From NCBI RefSeq assembly GCF_030269925.1, contig NC_085121.1:14525501-14589500 (forward strand): a DNA stretch of 64,000 bases, written 5' to 3'. Every line of letters begins with the position of its first letter. The stretch's first letter is position 1. Origin of the DNA: Bombyx mori. Its lineage: Eukaryota; Arthropoda; Insecta; Lepidoptera; Bombycidae. The notes under the pieces were generated by a model. That model did not search any database and had not been told where the DNA came from. It worked only from the letters and a program-made list of their open reading frames with translations. A program made the translations under genes and the position numbers. Below, one piece after another: positions 1-12,700 of the stretch.

Positions 1-1472
1 TGATTGCACTTTTGTTTGAATTGGCTATAGCGCTATCCCAATTCAAATAATGTAATGAATGTAAGAATGCAAGTCTTTGCACTGTTGGAAGATTTCGGTG
101 AAACATTGGCCCTTTAGCTGCTTTGGGTCCGCTCATTGTCAATTAAGCTCTCAGGAAGGGATTATGAATAGAATGAATTATAGATCTGCCCGATGTTATT
201 ATCATTAAGAGCGTATATCAGATGTCGCAAGGTCGCTTTGCCCAATCCACACAGGTTATAACTCCAGTGTATATTACCTATAAGGGCCATGATAAAATAA
301 GTCAAATTATGTGTAAATCTGTGTGATTGAAACTTTTAAAAATAACTAAGTATTAAGCTACCTGCAAACAAGTATCTAAATAATTATAATTCACCTCTTT
401 AACAATTATGCAATGTGCGGCTCATCCAACCGCGCTTCGTTTGTTGGGGACATATACAAAACCACTTGTCATATACCATTTTGGTCGGCTTTGCCTGTAT
501 TATGTCTCTTTAGTATTTGTATTTACGTCATCCGCATTACGCATATTGCAATAGTAGAATTTATGTTGCTATTATATACTTCCCTTGTTGCATCTTTTGT
601 GATCTTGTATTCAATTGTGATCTTTTCTTACCCAAGAGAAGTCAATATTGATTTTTTCATGAACTGCTAATGAAGTGTAATGATATTTGATTTTAATATT
701 TTAAAGCAAATACGAAGGAAGTTTTTGGCTTTAAAATTATCTGGTACTGTATAAATGAAGACCGATCACATCATGACGCTAAGAAAATCCTTGTAGCTTC
801 GAAAACTTTCAGAGAAAAGTCTTGGGGATTTTTATTTCGGGCGATATTCAGTAGCGTAGAAGCTTATCCAAGCCAGCCTCTAAAATGTTGTCCTTAACAG
901 AAATAAGTAAGGAAGATGCTTCTTTTTTCTATTAGCTGTATTTTCAGTTCATAAACATGAATTTAACATCAATCTTGTATTCAAACAGAAAATCCTTCAC
1001 AGCTCTGTTCGAAAAGGATTTTTAAATAAATACATTTATTTCTCTCTAATTTATCTAACGCCATATTTTTTGAGTAAGCATTTAAGTATATTTAATATCA
1101 TCTCATAACATCAGTAATTACTATCGAGCAGTTAATAATCGCAGCTAATACTACAGTCACAAGTGAACAATATAATCCTCTAACCATTATTGGCGACTTG
1201 TTAGGGACGAGACATCACATGTATCAAAACCAATTTAATATGCCAGACGTGTGTTCGGAGCAATTAAGGACATATCTTTGACCTTGTTTCATAATAGTTC
1301 ATGGCTGATAAATCATTTCGACAAGCTTCCAAGAAACGATCAAGTGTATTAACACCTGGTTGAATGTTCATTAACATTCACGGACTGTGTTCATCCTAAT
1401 GTATAATTTTTAGGTAAGTAGTAACTTACTCATACTCAGGTAATAGACTGGAAGATTAGTCGATCTAAAACA
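1..1472. other. AT-rich non-coding stretch, nothing recognised
   Basis: No exon with splice borders, known repeat or RNA was recognised on either strand. The one longer open frame (413-670) has no family resemblance. If the 5-HT2 receptor extends leftwards, this is intron. Confidence 0.4.
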
Positions 1473-1735
1473 TATTGGTGGTAGGACCTCTTGTGAGTCC
1501 GCACGGGTAGGTACCACCACCCCGCCTATTTTCTGCCGTGAAGCAGTAATGCGTTGCAGTTTGAACTAGTTTGAAGGGTGGGGCAGCCGTTATAACTATA
1601 CTGAGCCCTTAAAACTCATATCTCAAAGTGGTTGGCGGCATATTGTGGATGTCTATGGGCTCCAGTAACCACTTAACACCAGGTGGGCTGTGAACTCGTC
1701 CACCCATAATAGCAATGAAATAAAAATAAAATAAA
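1473..1735 (+). repeat. Bm1 SINE, 5'-truncated
   Basis: Matches the body of the element seen many times in this window, from the 'ggtggtaggacctcttgtga' motif through the 'gaagcagtaatgcg' block to the 'ccaggtgggctgtga' tail and an A-rich end. The tRNA-like head is missing. A short internal duplication ('agtttgaactagtttgaa') is private to this copy. Confidence 0.85.
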
Positions 1736-2050
1736 CATTCTAAGAATTTATTTTACTTAAAATTCTCTTTTATATTAAAAACGATTTCATATCATTCAAT
1801 GAATCACTTGTTGCCAACAAAACGGTAATCCTATCATTTATTTTCGAACAATAACAATGGAGGCGCTCAATTAATTATAATTAAATTGATCAAATTTCGA
1901 ACCTCAAACCGATATCAAAACATTGTTTAGAGTTAGTCAGAGTCAATTATATTCATACCATTCAATTCGATCTACCGAAATTAACTGATACAATTTTGTA
2001 CGAGTATTGTCTAAAAATAAAGGCTGCTGTTAACTGCGTCTCTAAAATAA

Positions 2051-2424
2051 TGTTACACCGGTAAGAGTAACGCCATCTATCGCCGAATAGCCGAACGAAT
2101 ATCGAAGGATCTAGTAGCATCTAGAACGCTCGAGAATTACAACGCCATCTATTGTCAGATAGCGGAAACACAATACTCGACTTGTGTGGAACATTCTCGA
2201 TAATTCGAGGGATGTGGAACTGGCTATGAAAGCGTTGCAGAGATGGCACACAGTTAGTCAGTAATTGGAACTACTCGAAGCGAAGCAGCGAACGGATCAC
2301 CTGAAGCGAAGCGGAAAAAGCGAATTGAGGGTGTTAAAGTGGTGTTAAGTGTTCTAAGTGTTAATACAGTGTTAACTTGTAGTTTGGTGGAACATTTATT
2401 TATCCCGAACCCCAGCGCGTAACA
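2051..2424 (+). mobile_element. Solo LTR, family A (374 bp)
   Basis: Begins TGTTACACCGG and ends GCGTAACA, the TG...CA form of LTR ends with a TGTTA/TAACA inverted repeat. It is flanked by a perfect 4-bp target duplication, ATAA, at 2047-2050 and 2425-2428. No internal retroelement sequence is present, so this is a solo LTR left by recombination. A second member lies inverted at 19447-19819. Four-base duplications fit a Gypsy-type or Pao-type retrotransposon; the parent family is not named here. Confidence 0.85.
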
Positions 2425-2543
2425 ATAACATTCTTTGTTTTAGAGGATACTTTGTTCTGGAAGTAGCATTCACATATTATGCGTATTAGTTAATATAGTA
2501 TAATGCGGAGTGGTTCGTGTCTTTGTTAGTTCATTTAAGGCAA

Positions 2544-2966
2544 CTAGTGGTCCCGCAGTAGTCGAAATTCGACTATAATTAATTGGAATTGTAAGTTTGT
2601 ACACTATTATGATTGTAATTTTTACTTCTTTAATCACAAATTTCGCCAAGGCTACACTATAAAAAATATTAATAAAGACGAACAATATTTAATCTATTCT
2701 CAATTTGACCACAGACGTCAAGAACAAAAGTTTGACAATAAATAAATAGTATGCATGCGTGTGTGCGTCAAATACATGGTATATAGTGTGTGTAATGTTT
2801 TCTTTATTGATTTATTGTATCTTTTATGAATTATTTAAAAAAAAAATTAGCATTGTGCACTTCTTCTCTATATTCTCTATAAGTGTGGGAAATTTCAGAC
2901 TCCTCCGTCCGCGCAATTTTCGTAAAAAGGGATACAAAGTTTTTGCTTCACGTATTAATATATAGA
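2544..2966 (-). mobile_element. Non-autonomous Helitron, minus orientation (423 bp)
   Basis: On the minus strand it starts TCTATATATTAATACG and ends in CTAG, and it sits between A and T as Helitron insertions do. The minus-strand 3' end carries an inverted repeat ('tcgaatttcga') shortly before CTAG. A diverged copy in the opposite orientation occupies 11278-13017 and is split by a mariner. No Rep/helicase coding is visible. Confidence 0.75.
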
Positions 2967-3258
2967 TAAACGCAGTGAATTGAACACGCTTAAATAACCT
3001 GTCAGTATATGCATTACGGAATTTTTGATTGTTAATTTCACCAACTTCAAAATATTCACTTTACTTGCCAATTTGCATGCATTCGATCGATAAGAGTATA
3101 ATAATTTTAGTAATTTGACCGAATTAAGCACGTTCGCCAGAATAAAATATTAATATTGATTGCTATTAATGGTGATTTTTATTTGGCTTTATTTTGAACT
3201 GTGTATAAATTATACCTTTAAACGAGCAATTCTTGTATATTAATATATATGTATATAA

Positions 3259-3513
3259 TCTGAATCCCGGAAACGGCTCCAACGATTTTTATAAAATTTA
3301 GTATACAGGGGATTTCGGGGGCGATAAATCGATCTAGCTACGATTTATTTTCAGAAAATGTTGTTTTATTCGTGTTTTCAATAATCAACTCTTCCCGACA
3401 TCTATTGGCGAATATTAATACTGTTTTTCTTAATTGAGGGCAACTAACCGCTTTAAAGACACAACAAGATGGCGTTATCAAAAAAAACCGAGCTAAGCTC
3501 GGTCATCATCTAG
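3259..3513 (+). mobile_element. Short Helitron-like element with 3' hairpin
   Basis: Starts TCTGAATCCCGG after an A and ends CTAG before a T. Seven bases before CTAG lies a perfect palindrome, ACCGAGCTAAGCTCGGT (3487-3503), as expected of a Helitron 3' terminal hairpin. No coding capacity. Only one copy is in the window, so the 5' end is less certain. Confidence 0.6.
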
Positions 3514-3681
3514 TTAACTTAAAATAAGTGAAATGTAATATGAAATAAATGTATTTGAGAACAAAGAAAAGAATAAATTATTAGCAAACAATGATAACAT
3601 TTTATGAAGTGTCACACTTGTGGCGCAATTCTCATGTTTTATTCAAGAATTTCATGAATTCACTGTAAATCTTCCTTCCTT

Positions 3682-4243
3682 CGATTGACTTCCACGGTGA
3701 AGGAATAACATCGTGTAATAAAATCAAGCCTACAAAATTATAATTTGCGTAATTACTGGTGGCAGGACCTCTTGTGAGTCCGTACGGGTAGGTACTGTTA
3801 CGGGGTGGGATGATGGAGACTTTTTTAAAAAAAACACTTTTTACAGAAACTGAAAAATGTAATTTTATTATATGAAAGTACACGTTTTAGATGAGTGTCC
3901 ACAACGAGGTTTCAAACCGATCTGATTTACCGTGGTAACCGAAATGCTGACGAAACTTTCGATTTGCGTCATTACCTAGAATCGAAGTAAACAACTGAGG
4001 CTAGGTCAGCAGTTTACTTTGTATTGACCATGCTGCAATCGAATATTATAACAGTACCACCGCCCCGCCTATTTCTGCCGTGAAGCAGTAATGCGTTTCG
4101 GTTTGAAGGGTGGGGTAGCCGTTGTAACTATACTGAGACCTTACCAGATGCATTTACGTTATAGCTGTCTATGGGCTCCAGTAACCACTCAACACCAGGC
4201 GGGCTGAGAGCTCGTCCACCATCTAAGCAATAAAAAAAAATCT
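3682..4243 (+). repeat. Bm1 SINE interrupted by a solo LTR
   Basis: The 5' portion (3682-3795, from 'cgattgacttccacggtgaa' to 'gggtaggtac') and the 3' portion (4054-4243, from 'gtaccaccgcc' to the A-tail) form one Bm1, split by the 258-bp insertion at 3796-4053. The tRNA-like head is absent and a small deletion removes the 'aacttatatctcaaggtggg' block. Confidence 0.85.
3796..4053. mobile_element. Solo LTR, family B (258 bp), inside Bm1
   Basis: Begins TGTTACGGGG and ends ATTATAACA (TGTTA/TAACA termini). The host Bm1 sequence GTAC is duplicated on both sides (3792-3795 and 4054-4057). Apart from the terminal bases it does not resemble the family A LTR. The direction of transcription cannot be told from the sequence. 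Confidence 0.8.
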
Positions 4244-4258
4244 TAACACTTTGAAATG

Positions 4259-5115
4259 TAATTCAAATTCAAATTCAAATTCAAAATTCAAATTCAAAAT
4301 CATTTATTTCAACTTAGATGTCAGTATGACACACTTGTTGAATGTCAAAATACAAATAACAATGTTAACTCTACCACCGGTTCCAAAAAAAGCCACAGTC
4401 CCGATAAGAACCGGCGAAACAAACTCAGCGGGCTTTTTTTTTGTTTTTTCTCAAATATTTTCTTTTTTTAAAATGAATAAAAATATTTACAATAAAAGAA
4501 AAAACAAGTCAAAAAATACAATTAAAAAAATTATTATAATAATGAAAAATGAAAAGGTCAGGAGCGAGCGCCTCATTCCTACGTAGTGCCATCTAGTAAA
4601 TAATCCTTAACTTTATAATATGCCTTGTTGCACAAACGTTCCTTAATAGTTTTCGTAAATCTATGAACAGGTAGTAATTGAACGTTTAGTGGGATCTTGT
4701 TGAAAAGTTGTACACCCAGCCCCCTAAAAGAGTTGCTTATTTTCTTAATTCGAGCCGCCGGCAACGCAAGCCTATGTTTGTTCCTAGTGTTCACATTGTG
4801 CAAATCGCAGACTCTGGGGAATTCTTCAATGTTTTTACGCACGTACAATAAATTTTCAAAAATGTATTGGGACGCTAGAGTTAGAATTTTGATTTCCTTA
4901 AACTTGTCCCTCAAGGATTCCCTCGGGTGCATATTATAAATAGCACGAATAGCCCTCTTCTGCAGGATTAAAATCGTTTCGACATCGGCAGCATTGCCCC
5001 ATAGCAAAATGCCATACTACATAACACTATGAAAATAACTAAAATAAACCAGGCGTGCCGTATCTTCATTAGTATACGTTCGTATTTTTTTTACCGCAAA
5101 CGCAAATCTTAAATT
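4259..5115 (-). mobile_element. 5'-truncated LINE, C-terminal reverse-transcriptase end
   Basis: The minus strand from 5115 to 4579 reads as the end of a LINE reverse transcriptase, including a 'LVYFSYFHSVM' stretch, an in-frame stop, 'YGILLWGNAAD', then 'LQKRAIRAIYN' and a basic C-terminus. The 3' end (4259-4302) is a run of AATTC/AAATTC-type units, typical of LINEs that end in short tandem repeats rather than poly-A. It abuts the A-tail of the Bm1 at 4243. The clade is probably Jockey-related or CR1-like. The single stop and the 5' truncation make it dead. Confidence 0.7.
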
Positions 5116-5194
5116 AAAGTGTCAAAGGCCATTATAAAGTGAAACTTTTTAGCAACGTCACAGTAAACATTAGCAGCGGCTTTTGTTAGAAACA

Positions 5195-5285
5195 ACGTAC
5201 TTAGTGGTAAGGCCTCCCGCATGTGTAGGTTCCACCATCCCGTCCATTCGTGCCGAGGTGGGGTTGCCGCTATATAACTGAGAAG
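5195..5285 (+). repeat. Degenerate Bm1 fragment
   Basis: 'tagtggtaaggcctcccgca' and the following 'gtaggttccaccatcccgtc' line up with the Bm1 body at much lower identity than other copies. Confidence 0.4.
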
Positions 5286-5511
5286 CAAAATTAATGTCCA
5301 AATTCCCAATGTAGGTGGCGGTATTGAAACAGGGTGCGCTGATATCATTTGCCTATAAAGATGAAAAATGAATTGAATACAATTAAGTTAAATATTTATG
5401 TAGATAAGACTGTTTAATGATTTCTTCAAGTTATAGACGTATTCACAAATACTCCGTTCACGGGAAAATATGTTATTACTGTGACTTCCAGATGCTTTGG
5501 AGACATCTTTC

Positions 5512-5790
5512 TTTTTTTTTTTTATTGCTTAGATGGGTGGACGAGTTCACAGCCCACCTGGTGTTAAGTATTTACTGGAGCTCATAAATATCTTCAACGA
5601 TATTGCTATCACTCACTTTGAGACAAGAGTTCTAAGGTCTCAGCTTTAACAGAACAAGGGCTGCCCCGCCCTTCAAACTGAAACACATTATTGCTTCACG
5701 ACAGAAATAGGCAAGACAGTGGTACCTACCCGTGCGGAATCACAAGACATCGTAACACCAGTAAAACGCCCTACCACTAATTAGAGCTTG
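5512..5790 (-). repeat. Bm1 SINE, 5'-truncated
   Basis: Opens with a T-run (the A-tail in reverse) followed by 'attgcttagatgggtggacg' and continues to 'cacaagacatcg'. Moderately diverged. Confidence 0.8.
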
Positions 5791-6150
5791 GTAACATTTT
5801 CCTTTGCATCTTAACATTAATATCAGTACAATTAGGTACTAAGAGTGTACGAAATATAGTTATATGTACTTATTTTTCATAAATCAGTTTTGTACATATA
5901 TTTTTATCATCTCTAGGATATGAGGAATATAGTCCTAACAAAAGTGCTCCGTAAAGGTCACGACCCTCAGCACTGAGGAGTAAGACGCACGGAGGGGGAG
6001 GAGGAGTACATGATAAGTGATTGTATATCATTTATTAAGCTCTATTAAAGCCGAGCCGATATGCAAATGCGCCGCCTGTGAGATGACGCCTACTTATTTG
6101 ATCCATTTCTGCTTCACACTAATAACAACATTTTAAAGTATTATATTTAA

Positions 6151-6512
6151 CTAGCGTCCCGTCCTCGCTTCGCTTCGGAAACATTAAATTTTATTATTGA
6201 TAGCTGGGTCCCGCGATGTTACCCGCGGTTATTGTCGTACCGCGGATGACGCCGCGAGGCGAAGCTAGTCTAAAAAAAGTAGCCTAAGTTACTCCTTATA
6301 TCATGAGCTACTTATCAGTGAAAATCTCGTCAAAATCGATCCAGCGGTTCAAGAAATTAGCCCGAACAAATAAACAGACAGACAGATAGACAAAAATTGT
6401 AAAAAATGTTAATTTGGTGTATGTACCATAAATATATATTCATATTCATGTAGTAAAAAGCGGTTATTTCAATACTACAAACAGATGCTCCAATTTTATT
6501 TATATGTATAGA
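6151..6512 (-). mobile_element. Composite Helitron remnant
   Basis: Its minus-strand 5' end, TCTATACATATAAATAAAAT (ending at 6512), matches the plus-strand Helitron at 10946-11264, and both share the 'accgcttttta' and 'cgcgggtaacatcgcggga' blocks. The extreme left end (6151-6175, CTAG then 'cgtcccgtcctcgcttcgct') instead resembles the 3' end of the Helitron at 14094-14297. It appears to join two families. It ends 36 bp upstream of the receptor exon at 6548. Confidence 0.6.
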
Positions 6513-6547
6513 TTATTTTCTGTTTCTGATCATCTTCTTTATTTCAG

Positions 6548-6746
6548 AATGCGCAATCAGTCCTCATCGGTGGCTCCTGTCAGGTCCCGGATCCGCTTTA
6601 CAAGGCCATTGGTTCGATAATATCCTTCTACATACCTCTTGGAGTGATGTTGCTGACATATGCACTGACAGTCCAGCTACTGGCCAGACAGAGGAAGGGA
6701 TTGGGTGCAGGATGGGCTCCAGGCTGGCTGGGTGCGCCTACTATGG
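6548..6746 (+). CDS. 5-HT2: 5-HT2 receptor exon: extracellular loop 2 end, TM5, start of loop 3
   Basis: The acceptor is 'tatttcag' just before 6548 and the donor is 'gtatct' after 6746. It encodes 66 codons plus one base. The TM5 core [10 protein letters not shown] and the following [10 protein letters not shown] are conserved 5-HT2 hallmarks. Reading through the donor would add only unrelated residues, which supports the chosen border. Confidence 0.88.
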
Positions 6747-9700
6747 GTATCTATATGCATGTGGTAGTAAATTTCTTTTTTTTTTATTTTGGTTTGAGAA
6801 TTGGTATATAAATGTGGTATTCATATAGAATTGATGGGAAAAAGACAAAAAATAGTAACCTATCTATACTAATATTACATGGAGGAAAGAAATTACTGAA
6901 CCGATTTGAAAAATTATTTTACTGTTACGAAACTACACTATTCCCGAGTAACATATATTTTTTGAAAAAAATTAGGAATCCTTACTAAAACTCCAATAAT
7001 GTAACCCAAGGTGTAAAAAAAAATACGGCTAAAATATTCTTTACATCGGGTGCGCGCGTCGCGTCGCGTGAAATCTATTGATGATAGAATAAAATAATGT
7101 ACTACGACTTTTTAGAACACATTATTATTTACAAAAAGTGACAGCACATGCCTAACTATTATAGTTATGCCGCAATAAGTGTTCTTTTAGTTTAAAAAAT
7201 ATAACAACGTCGTTGATAATTATTTTTGTTAAAGATCCGAGCGGGGCCGGAGGGGGCCGCTAGTGATTGATGAAGCATTTGAATCGGTTATAACCATTAT
7301 TATAACTGACAGTTGTAGACAATTACTGCATCAGAGGCATAGAAAGGCCACTAAAGCCAAATTATCTTTTCAAATCTGATCAGTATTTTAATTCTTGTTC
7401 TCACGCAGAATTGATGGAAAAAATGACAAAAAATAGTAATCTGTGATTAATTAAAAAATTCAATCAGTTATAACAATTATTATAACTGACAGCTGTAGAC
7501 AATTACTGTATCAGAGGCGCAAACAGGCCACTAACGCTAAATTAACTTTTCAAATCGGATCAGTACCTATACTTATAAGTATACTTTTTATAATTATAAT
7601 ATCTGGTATAAAAATGACTATCTTAAGTTGCTCAATTATATGACATTTCCCATTAAAAAACGATGTTTTTGTAAGAAGGGAACAATAAGCATAATTTTTT
7701 TAGTGCAATCGCTAAAATGCGTACATTACCCGAATTATTTCTGTCGGTTTGTGAACTCAATTATTAATAGCTGTTTCCATTATCTAAATCAATTGAATAT
7801 CGGGCACATATTGTCTCTAATTTGGTAAAGCACGGTTATTAAATATACATTACGTTTGCAAAATTAATGTCACTTATCCAAAAAATATTCGAATATATTG
7901 TTTACATTATTTTTGTGTGTTATTATTTTTGTGTGCTTTTTTACGGTAAACATAATAATACCTCGTTTGGAGTTTTTTTTTGTATTTCTGTATCGGTATC
8001 AAATTTTTCCATCACTTCACTGATAATTCGCAATCGTATCAATCAATTAATAATCGCAAACAAAACATGCACGACCATGGGCCCCCCAATTAGAATTCTC
8101 TGTTTTTGGAACGAAATTCCTTATGGGTAGATGTGGAGGGGTACCCTAACCGGGAAAAAACGTCCGTGACGTAAGATTTCATTAGTAATGCGCACAGTGT
8201 ACGACTTAACTTTGTAATAACGTACAAATTAGTTTTGCGAACAGTGTACGATTTAACTATGTAATGACGTACAAAAAATTACATATGTTTTTATCATTCA
8301 TTGATCACGATCTCAGAGCGTTCGTTTGCGCAATACACTAACTCTTATGCAAACAACCGTCAATGAAGTGTACCACAGTATGTTCGCACTTTACCGAATG
8401 ACCGTGGGTTGTTGCGAAACTTCCAGTTTTATTTTCTTTTTACTTCGAATAGAACTTAAAATTAATATTTTTATAATAAGGAACTTCGTTCCTTTCCGGT
8501 GTCCCACGACACCACACATCTCTTTTTTTCTTTCATCACCCCACTTATATGTACTTATTAAAGTAGTTTATATCCCACATGCACGTGTTTTAAAAGTGGA
8601 GGCTTTTTTAAAAAGAGCAACAAAATTTTTCATGAATATTATTCTATCAATTTAAAATCGAAAAAAAAAAACTAATTAATCCAGCAATCAGGAGCCTTAC
8701 CAATAAAAGTATTGAAAGTCGCCATATTAAAACGAGATTTAGTTTCAAGGATGAACGTTTTAATTATTTTTCGTTTACGAAAAAAAAAAATAAAAAAAAA
8801 AAACTCGAAAAGGCCCGTGTAACGAGCGACCAATCAAAAAGCAAAATTAATACGTTCGAAGCGAGTGCTCTCCGATGGGAGTAAAATCCATTAAATCCTC
8901 ATCACTCTCGTACGACTGCAGCATATTGTAATACTTTATTTGCTTTACAACGTATTTTATTAAAAACGGTATCGATCATCTATCTATCTATATAAAACAA
9001 AGTCGTGTTAGTTACACTATTTATAACTCAGGAACGGCTGAACTGATTTGGCTTAAAATTGGTGAGGAGGTAGTTTAAAACCAGGAGAAGGACATAGGAT
9101 ACGTTTTATCACGTTCCCGGGGGACGCGACATAAAACGTGGTATAACAAAACGCAACTGATATGGAATAACAAAACGCAACTGACAGCTAAACGTAATAT
9201 ATTCTATGGTTAGTTATAGTAGAATTTTTAAGTTGACCGGTTGATGTGTTTGAAACAAACCGTGTGGCGGAACAAAGTTCGCCGGGTCCACTAGTAAGTA
9301 TATAAAAATGAATCGCTGTTCGGTAGTCTCGCTAAAACTCGAGAGCGGCTGGACCGATTTGGCTAATTTTTGTCTTGAATTATTTGTGGAAGTCCAGAGA
9401 AGGTTTACAGGGTAGATAAATATGAAAATGCTCGGAATTAAATAAAAATAACAATTTTGTTTTTCCTTTGATGTGTCCCCTTTTAGTGTAGTTACAATTG
9501 TTGATCGAAGCTTGAGACTATAGAACTTATATCTCAATATGGGTGGCGCATTTACGTCATAGATGTCTATGAGCTCGAGTAACCACTTAACACCAGGTGG
9601 GCTGTGAGCTCGTCCACCCATCTAAGCAATAAAAAAAAAGATACAAAGACAACACATAAATACGTTAACTTAATTATGACACCTGAAATAATATGACACC

Positions 9701-12700
9701 TGAAAATTACTCTTCAAGCTACAGCTTCTCATTTACAAGCTTATTTGTACAGCTGTGTACTCGCTCGGAGTACAAAATGTGTTTTTGTTGTTTACCTTAA
9801 AATTGTCTATAGTCTGTAGGGTTTTATTGTCATTTACGACCGCGAAAATGGCTTTTAAAAGTATAATTAGTCATTGTATTAAGCCAAGGCCAACACGTGG
9901 TATATGTACATGTTAATATGACAGACAGACTCACCCAGAAATCAATGAACAATTAATTTTGATGTAATGATAATGACATTAATGAAGCTACATTTACGGT
10001 TCAATATCGCGTTTTTTTAAATTGTCATTGCATCCGTCAAAGATGTCCGTGAAGGACATCTTGTGAGTCCGCACGGGTAGATACCATCGCCTTGCCTATT
10101 TCTGCCGTGAAGCAGTAATGCGTTTCGGTTTGAAGGGTAGGGCAGCCGTTGTAACTATACTTGAGTGAGACCTTAGAACTTATGTCTCAAGATGGGTGGC
10201 GCATTTACGTTGTAGATGTCTATGGGCTCCAGTAACCACTTAACACCAAGTGGGCTGTGAACCCGTCCACACATATAAGCAAAAAAAGAAATTAACCGTA
10301 TAAGCGTTGATTATGTACACTCATGAAAGAATAGAAATATTTATACCAACAAATTTCAAATGCCTTATGGTTTAAGCTGTGAAGACTCTCTATCACTCCC
10401 AAACTTTTGTCGAAGTTTTCGTTAATGCAAATCACCCATATATACGTTTAAATACATCGATAATAAACACCCAGACAAAGAGCAAACCGCCCTGTTCATT
10501 ACACAATTTTTGCCCGACGTGGGAATCGAACCCAAGACCCTCGGCGCAACAGTCAGAGGCTCAATTACTGCGTCACCGAGTCAATCTTACATAGACCTAT
10601 TGTATTTGTATTATCTGAACAGAACTTGCGCCATCGAGTCAGTCTTAAGCCTATTCTATTTATATGATCTGAACAGTAATTACTGGTGGTACTCTCTAGG
10701 TCGCCGATGCACGTGGCGAAGGATCCTTGGTCCCAGGAGTGGTACACCTCAGCATTCGGCGGCCTCCACTGAAACCGAACTACCGCCGATCGACACCAGA
10801 GATCTATGGCTTCAGGATTCGAGGTGCGTATTCAAAATAATGGCCATAATTTGTTAAGAAGCCAAATGCTGACAATCGATGTTTTGCTTTCGTTGTAAAA
10901 TTCTGTCATGTTAATTTATTCCCGTTACATAAAATAATATATAATTCTATACATATAAATAAAATTGGAGTGTCTGTTGGTATTATTGAATAACCGCTTT
11001 TTACTACATGCATATGAATATATATTTATATATACGGTACATACACCAAAATAACATTTTTTACAATTTTTGTGTCTGTTTGTCTGTATGTCTGTATGTT
11101 CCGGATATTCTCTATAACGACTGGACCGATTTTGACGAGACTCTCACTGATAGGTAGCTGATGATATACGGAGTATCTTAGGCTACTTTTTTTAGACTAG
11201 CTTCGCTTAGCCCGCGGCGTCACCTGCGGTACGACAATAGCCGCGGGTAACATCGCGGGACTAGTTTATAAATAATATCTACGTTACGTGAAGCAAAAGC
11301 ATTGCACCCCTTTTTACGAAAATTACGCGACTGGGAGGAGCATAAAATTTCCCACACTTACAGACAATATAGAGAAGGAGTGCAGAATGCTCCCTTTTTA
11401 ATTTTTTTTAATATGTTTTAAAATACATTAAATTAATAAATAAAACATTACACACACTATCATGTGTTTGACACACACGAACATACTTACACTTAGTCTG
11501 GCCATAAATACTGTTACAATTACAAATAAACAAAATATTACATTTGAATTTGGAATCTGTCATTTTTATATGATTGCTCATTGAGTTTTCTCATTTTGGC
11601 GCCAATACATTGTACAATATTTTGCGATATTAAAATGGAGTGGGGTGAGAAAGAGAACCGAATCGCTGTGATTGCATTACACAAAGTAGGTATGGAGCCA
11701 ATTGCAATTTTTAAAACTCTCCATACGCTTGGTATTAGTAAAATGTTTGTGTACCGGGCTATTAATAGGTGCAATGAGACCTCCACTGGTTGTGGCAGAA
11801 AAAGATCTGGTCGTCCACGTAGTGTTCGTACGAAAAAGGTGGTCAAAGCAGTAAGGGAAAGAATTCGAAGAAACCCTGTCCGAATGCAAAAGATTTTATC
11901 TCGGGAATGAAGATAGCACCTAGAACCATGTCGCGTATTTTAAAAGATGACTTAGGACTTGCTACCTATAAGAGACGTACTGGTCATTTCTTAACTGATA
12001 ATTTAAAAGAGAATAGGGTGGTAAAATCGAAACAACTACTGAAGCGGTACGCAAAGGGAGGTCGTAGAAAAATGTTGTTTACGGATGAGAATTTTTTTAC
12101 AATTGAGCAACATTTTAACAAACAAAATGACCGTATTTATGCTCAAAGCTCTAAGGAAGCTTCCCAATTAGTCGAGAGAGTGCAACGTGGGCACTATCCG
12201 ATTTCAGTGATGGTTTGGTGTGGTATTAGCTATGAAAGACTCACTGGGCCATACTTTTGTAAAAAAGGTATCACAACATCGGCACAAGTGTATCAAGATA
12301 CCATTCTTGAGAAGGTAGTGAAGCCCTCTTAACAACACCATGTTCAACAATCAAGAATGGTCCTTCCAGCAAAACTCGGCGCCAGGTCATAAAGCTCCGT
12401 CTACGCAGTCTTGGTTGGAAACGAACGTTTCGGACTTCATCAGGGTTGAAAACTGGCCATCGTCTAGTCCCGATCTTAATCCGCTGGATTATGATTTATA
12501 GTCAGTTTTAGAGAGTACGGCCTGCTCTAAACACCATGATAATTTGGAGTCCCTAAAACAATCCGTACGTTTGGCAGTGAAAAATTTTCCCATGGAAAGA
12601 GTGCGTGCTTCCATTGATAACTGGCCTCAACGTTTAAAGGACTGTATTGCAGCCAATGGAGACCACTTCGAATAAGTTTTTTATTTTTTACTTTAAATTG

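Noticed and set aside
413..670. Open frame of 85 codons with hydrophobic residues
   Set aside because: AT-driven composition, no splice or promoter context and no family resemblance.
4251..4586. Plus-strand protein with Asn/Ser/Lys repeats
   Set aside because: It is the antisense of the AATTC-type tandem 3' end of a minus-strand LINE.
10510..10580. tRNA gene on the minus strand
   Set aside because: Same reason: a tRNA-like SINE head without a full cloverleaf.
10510..10857. Long open frame across the second receptor exon treated as one protein
   Set aside because: Only 10700-10823 matches the receptor. The left part is a SINE and the right part is intron after a GT donor.
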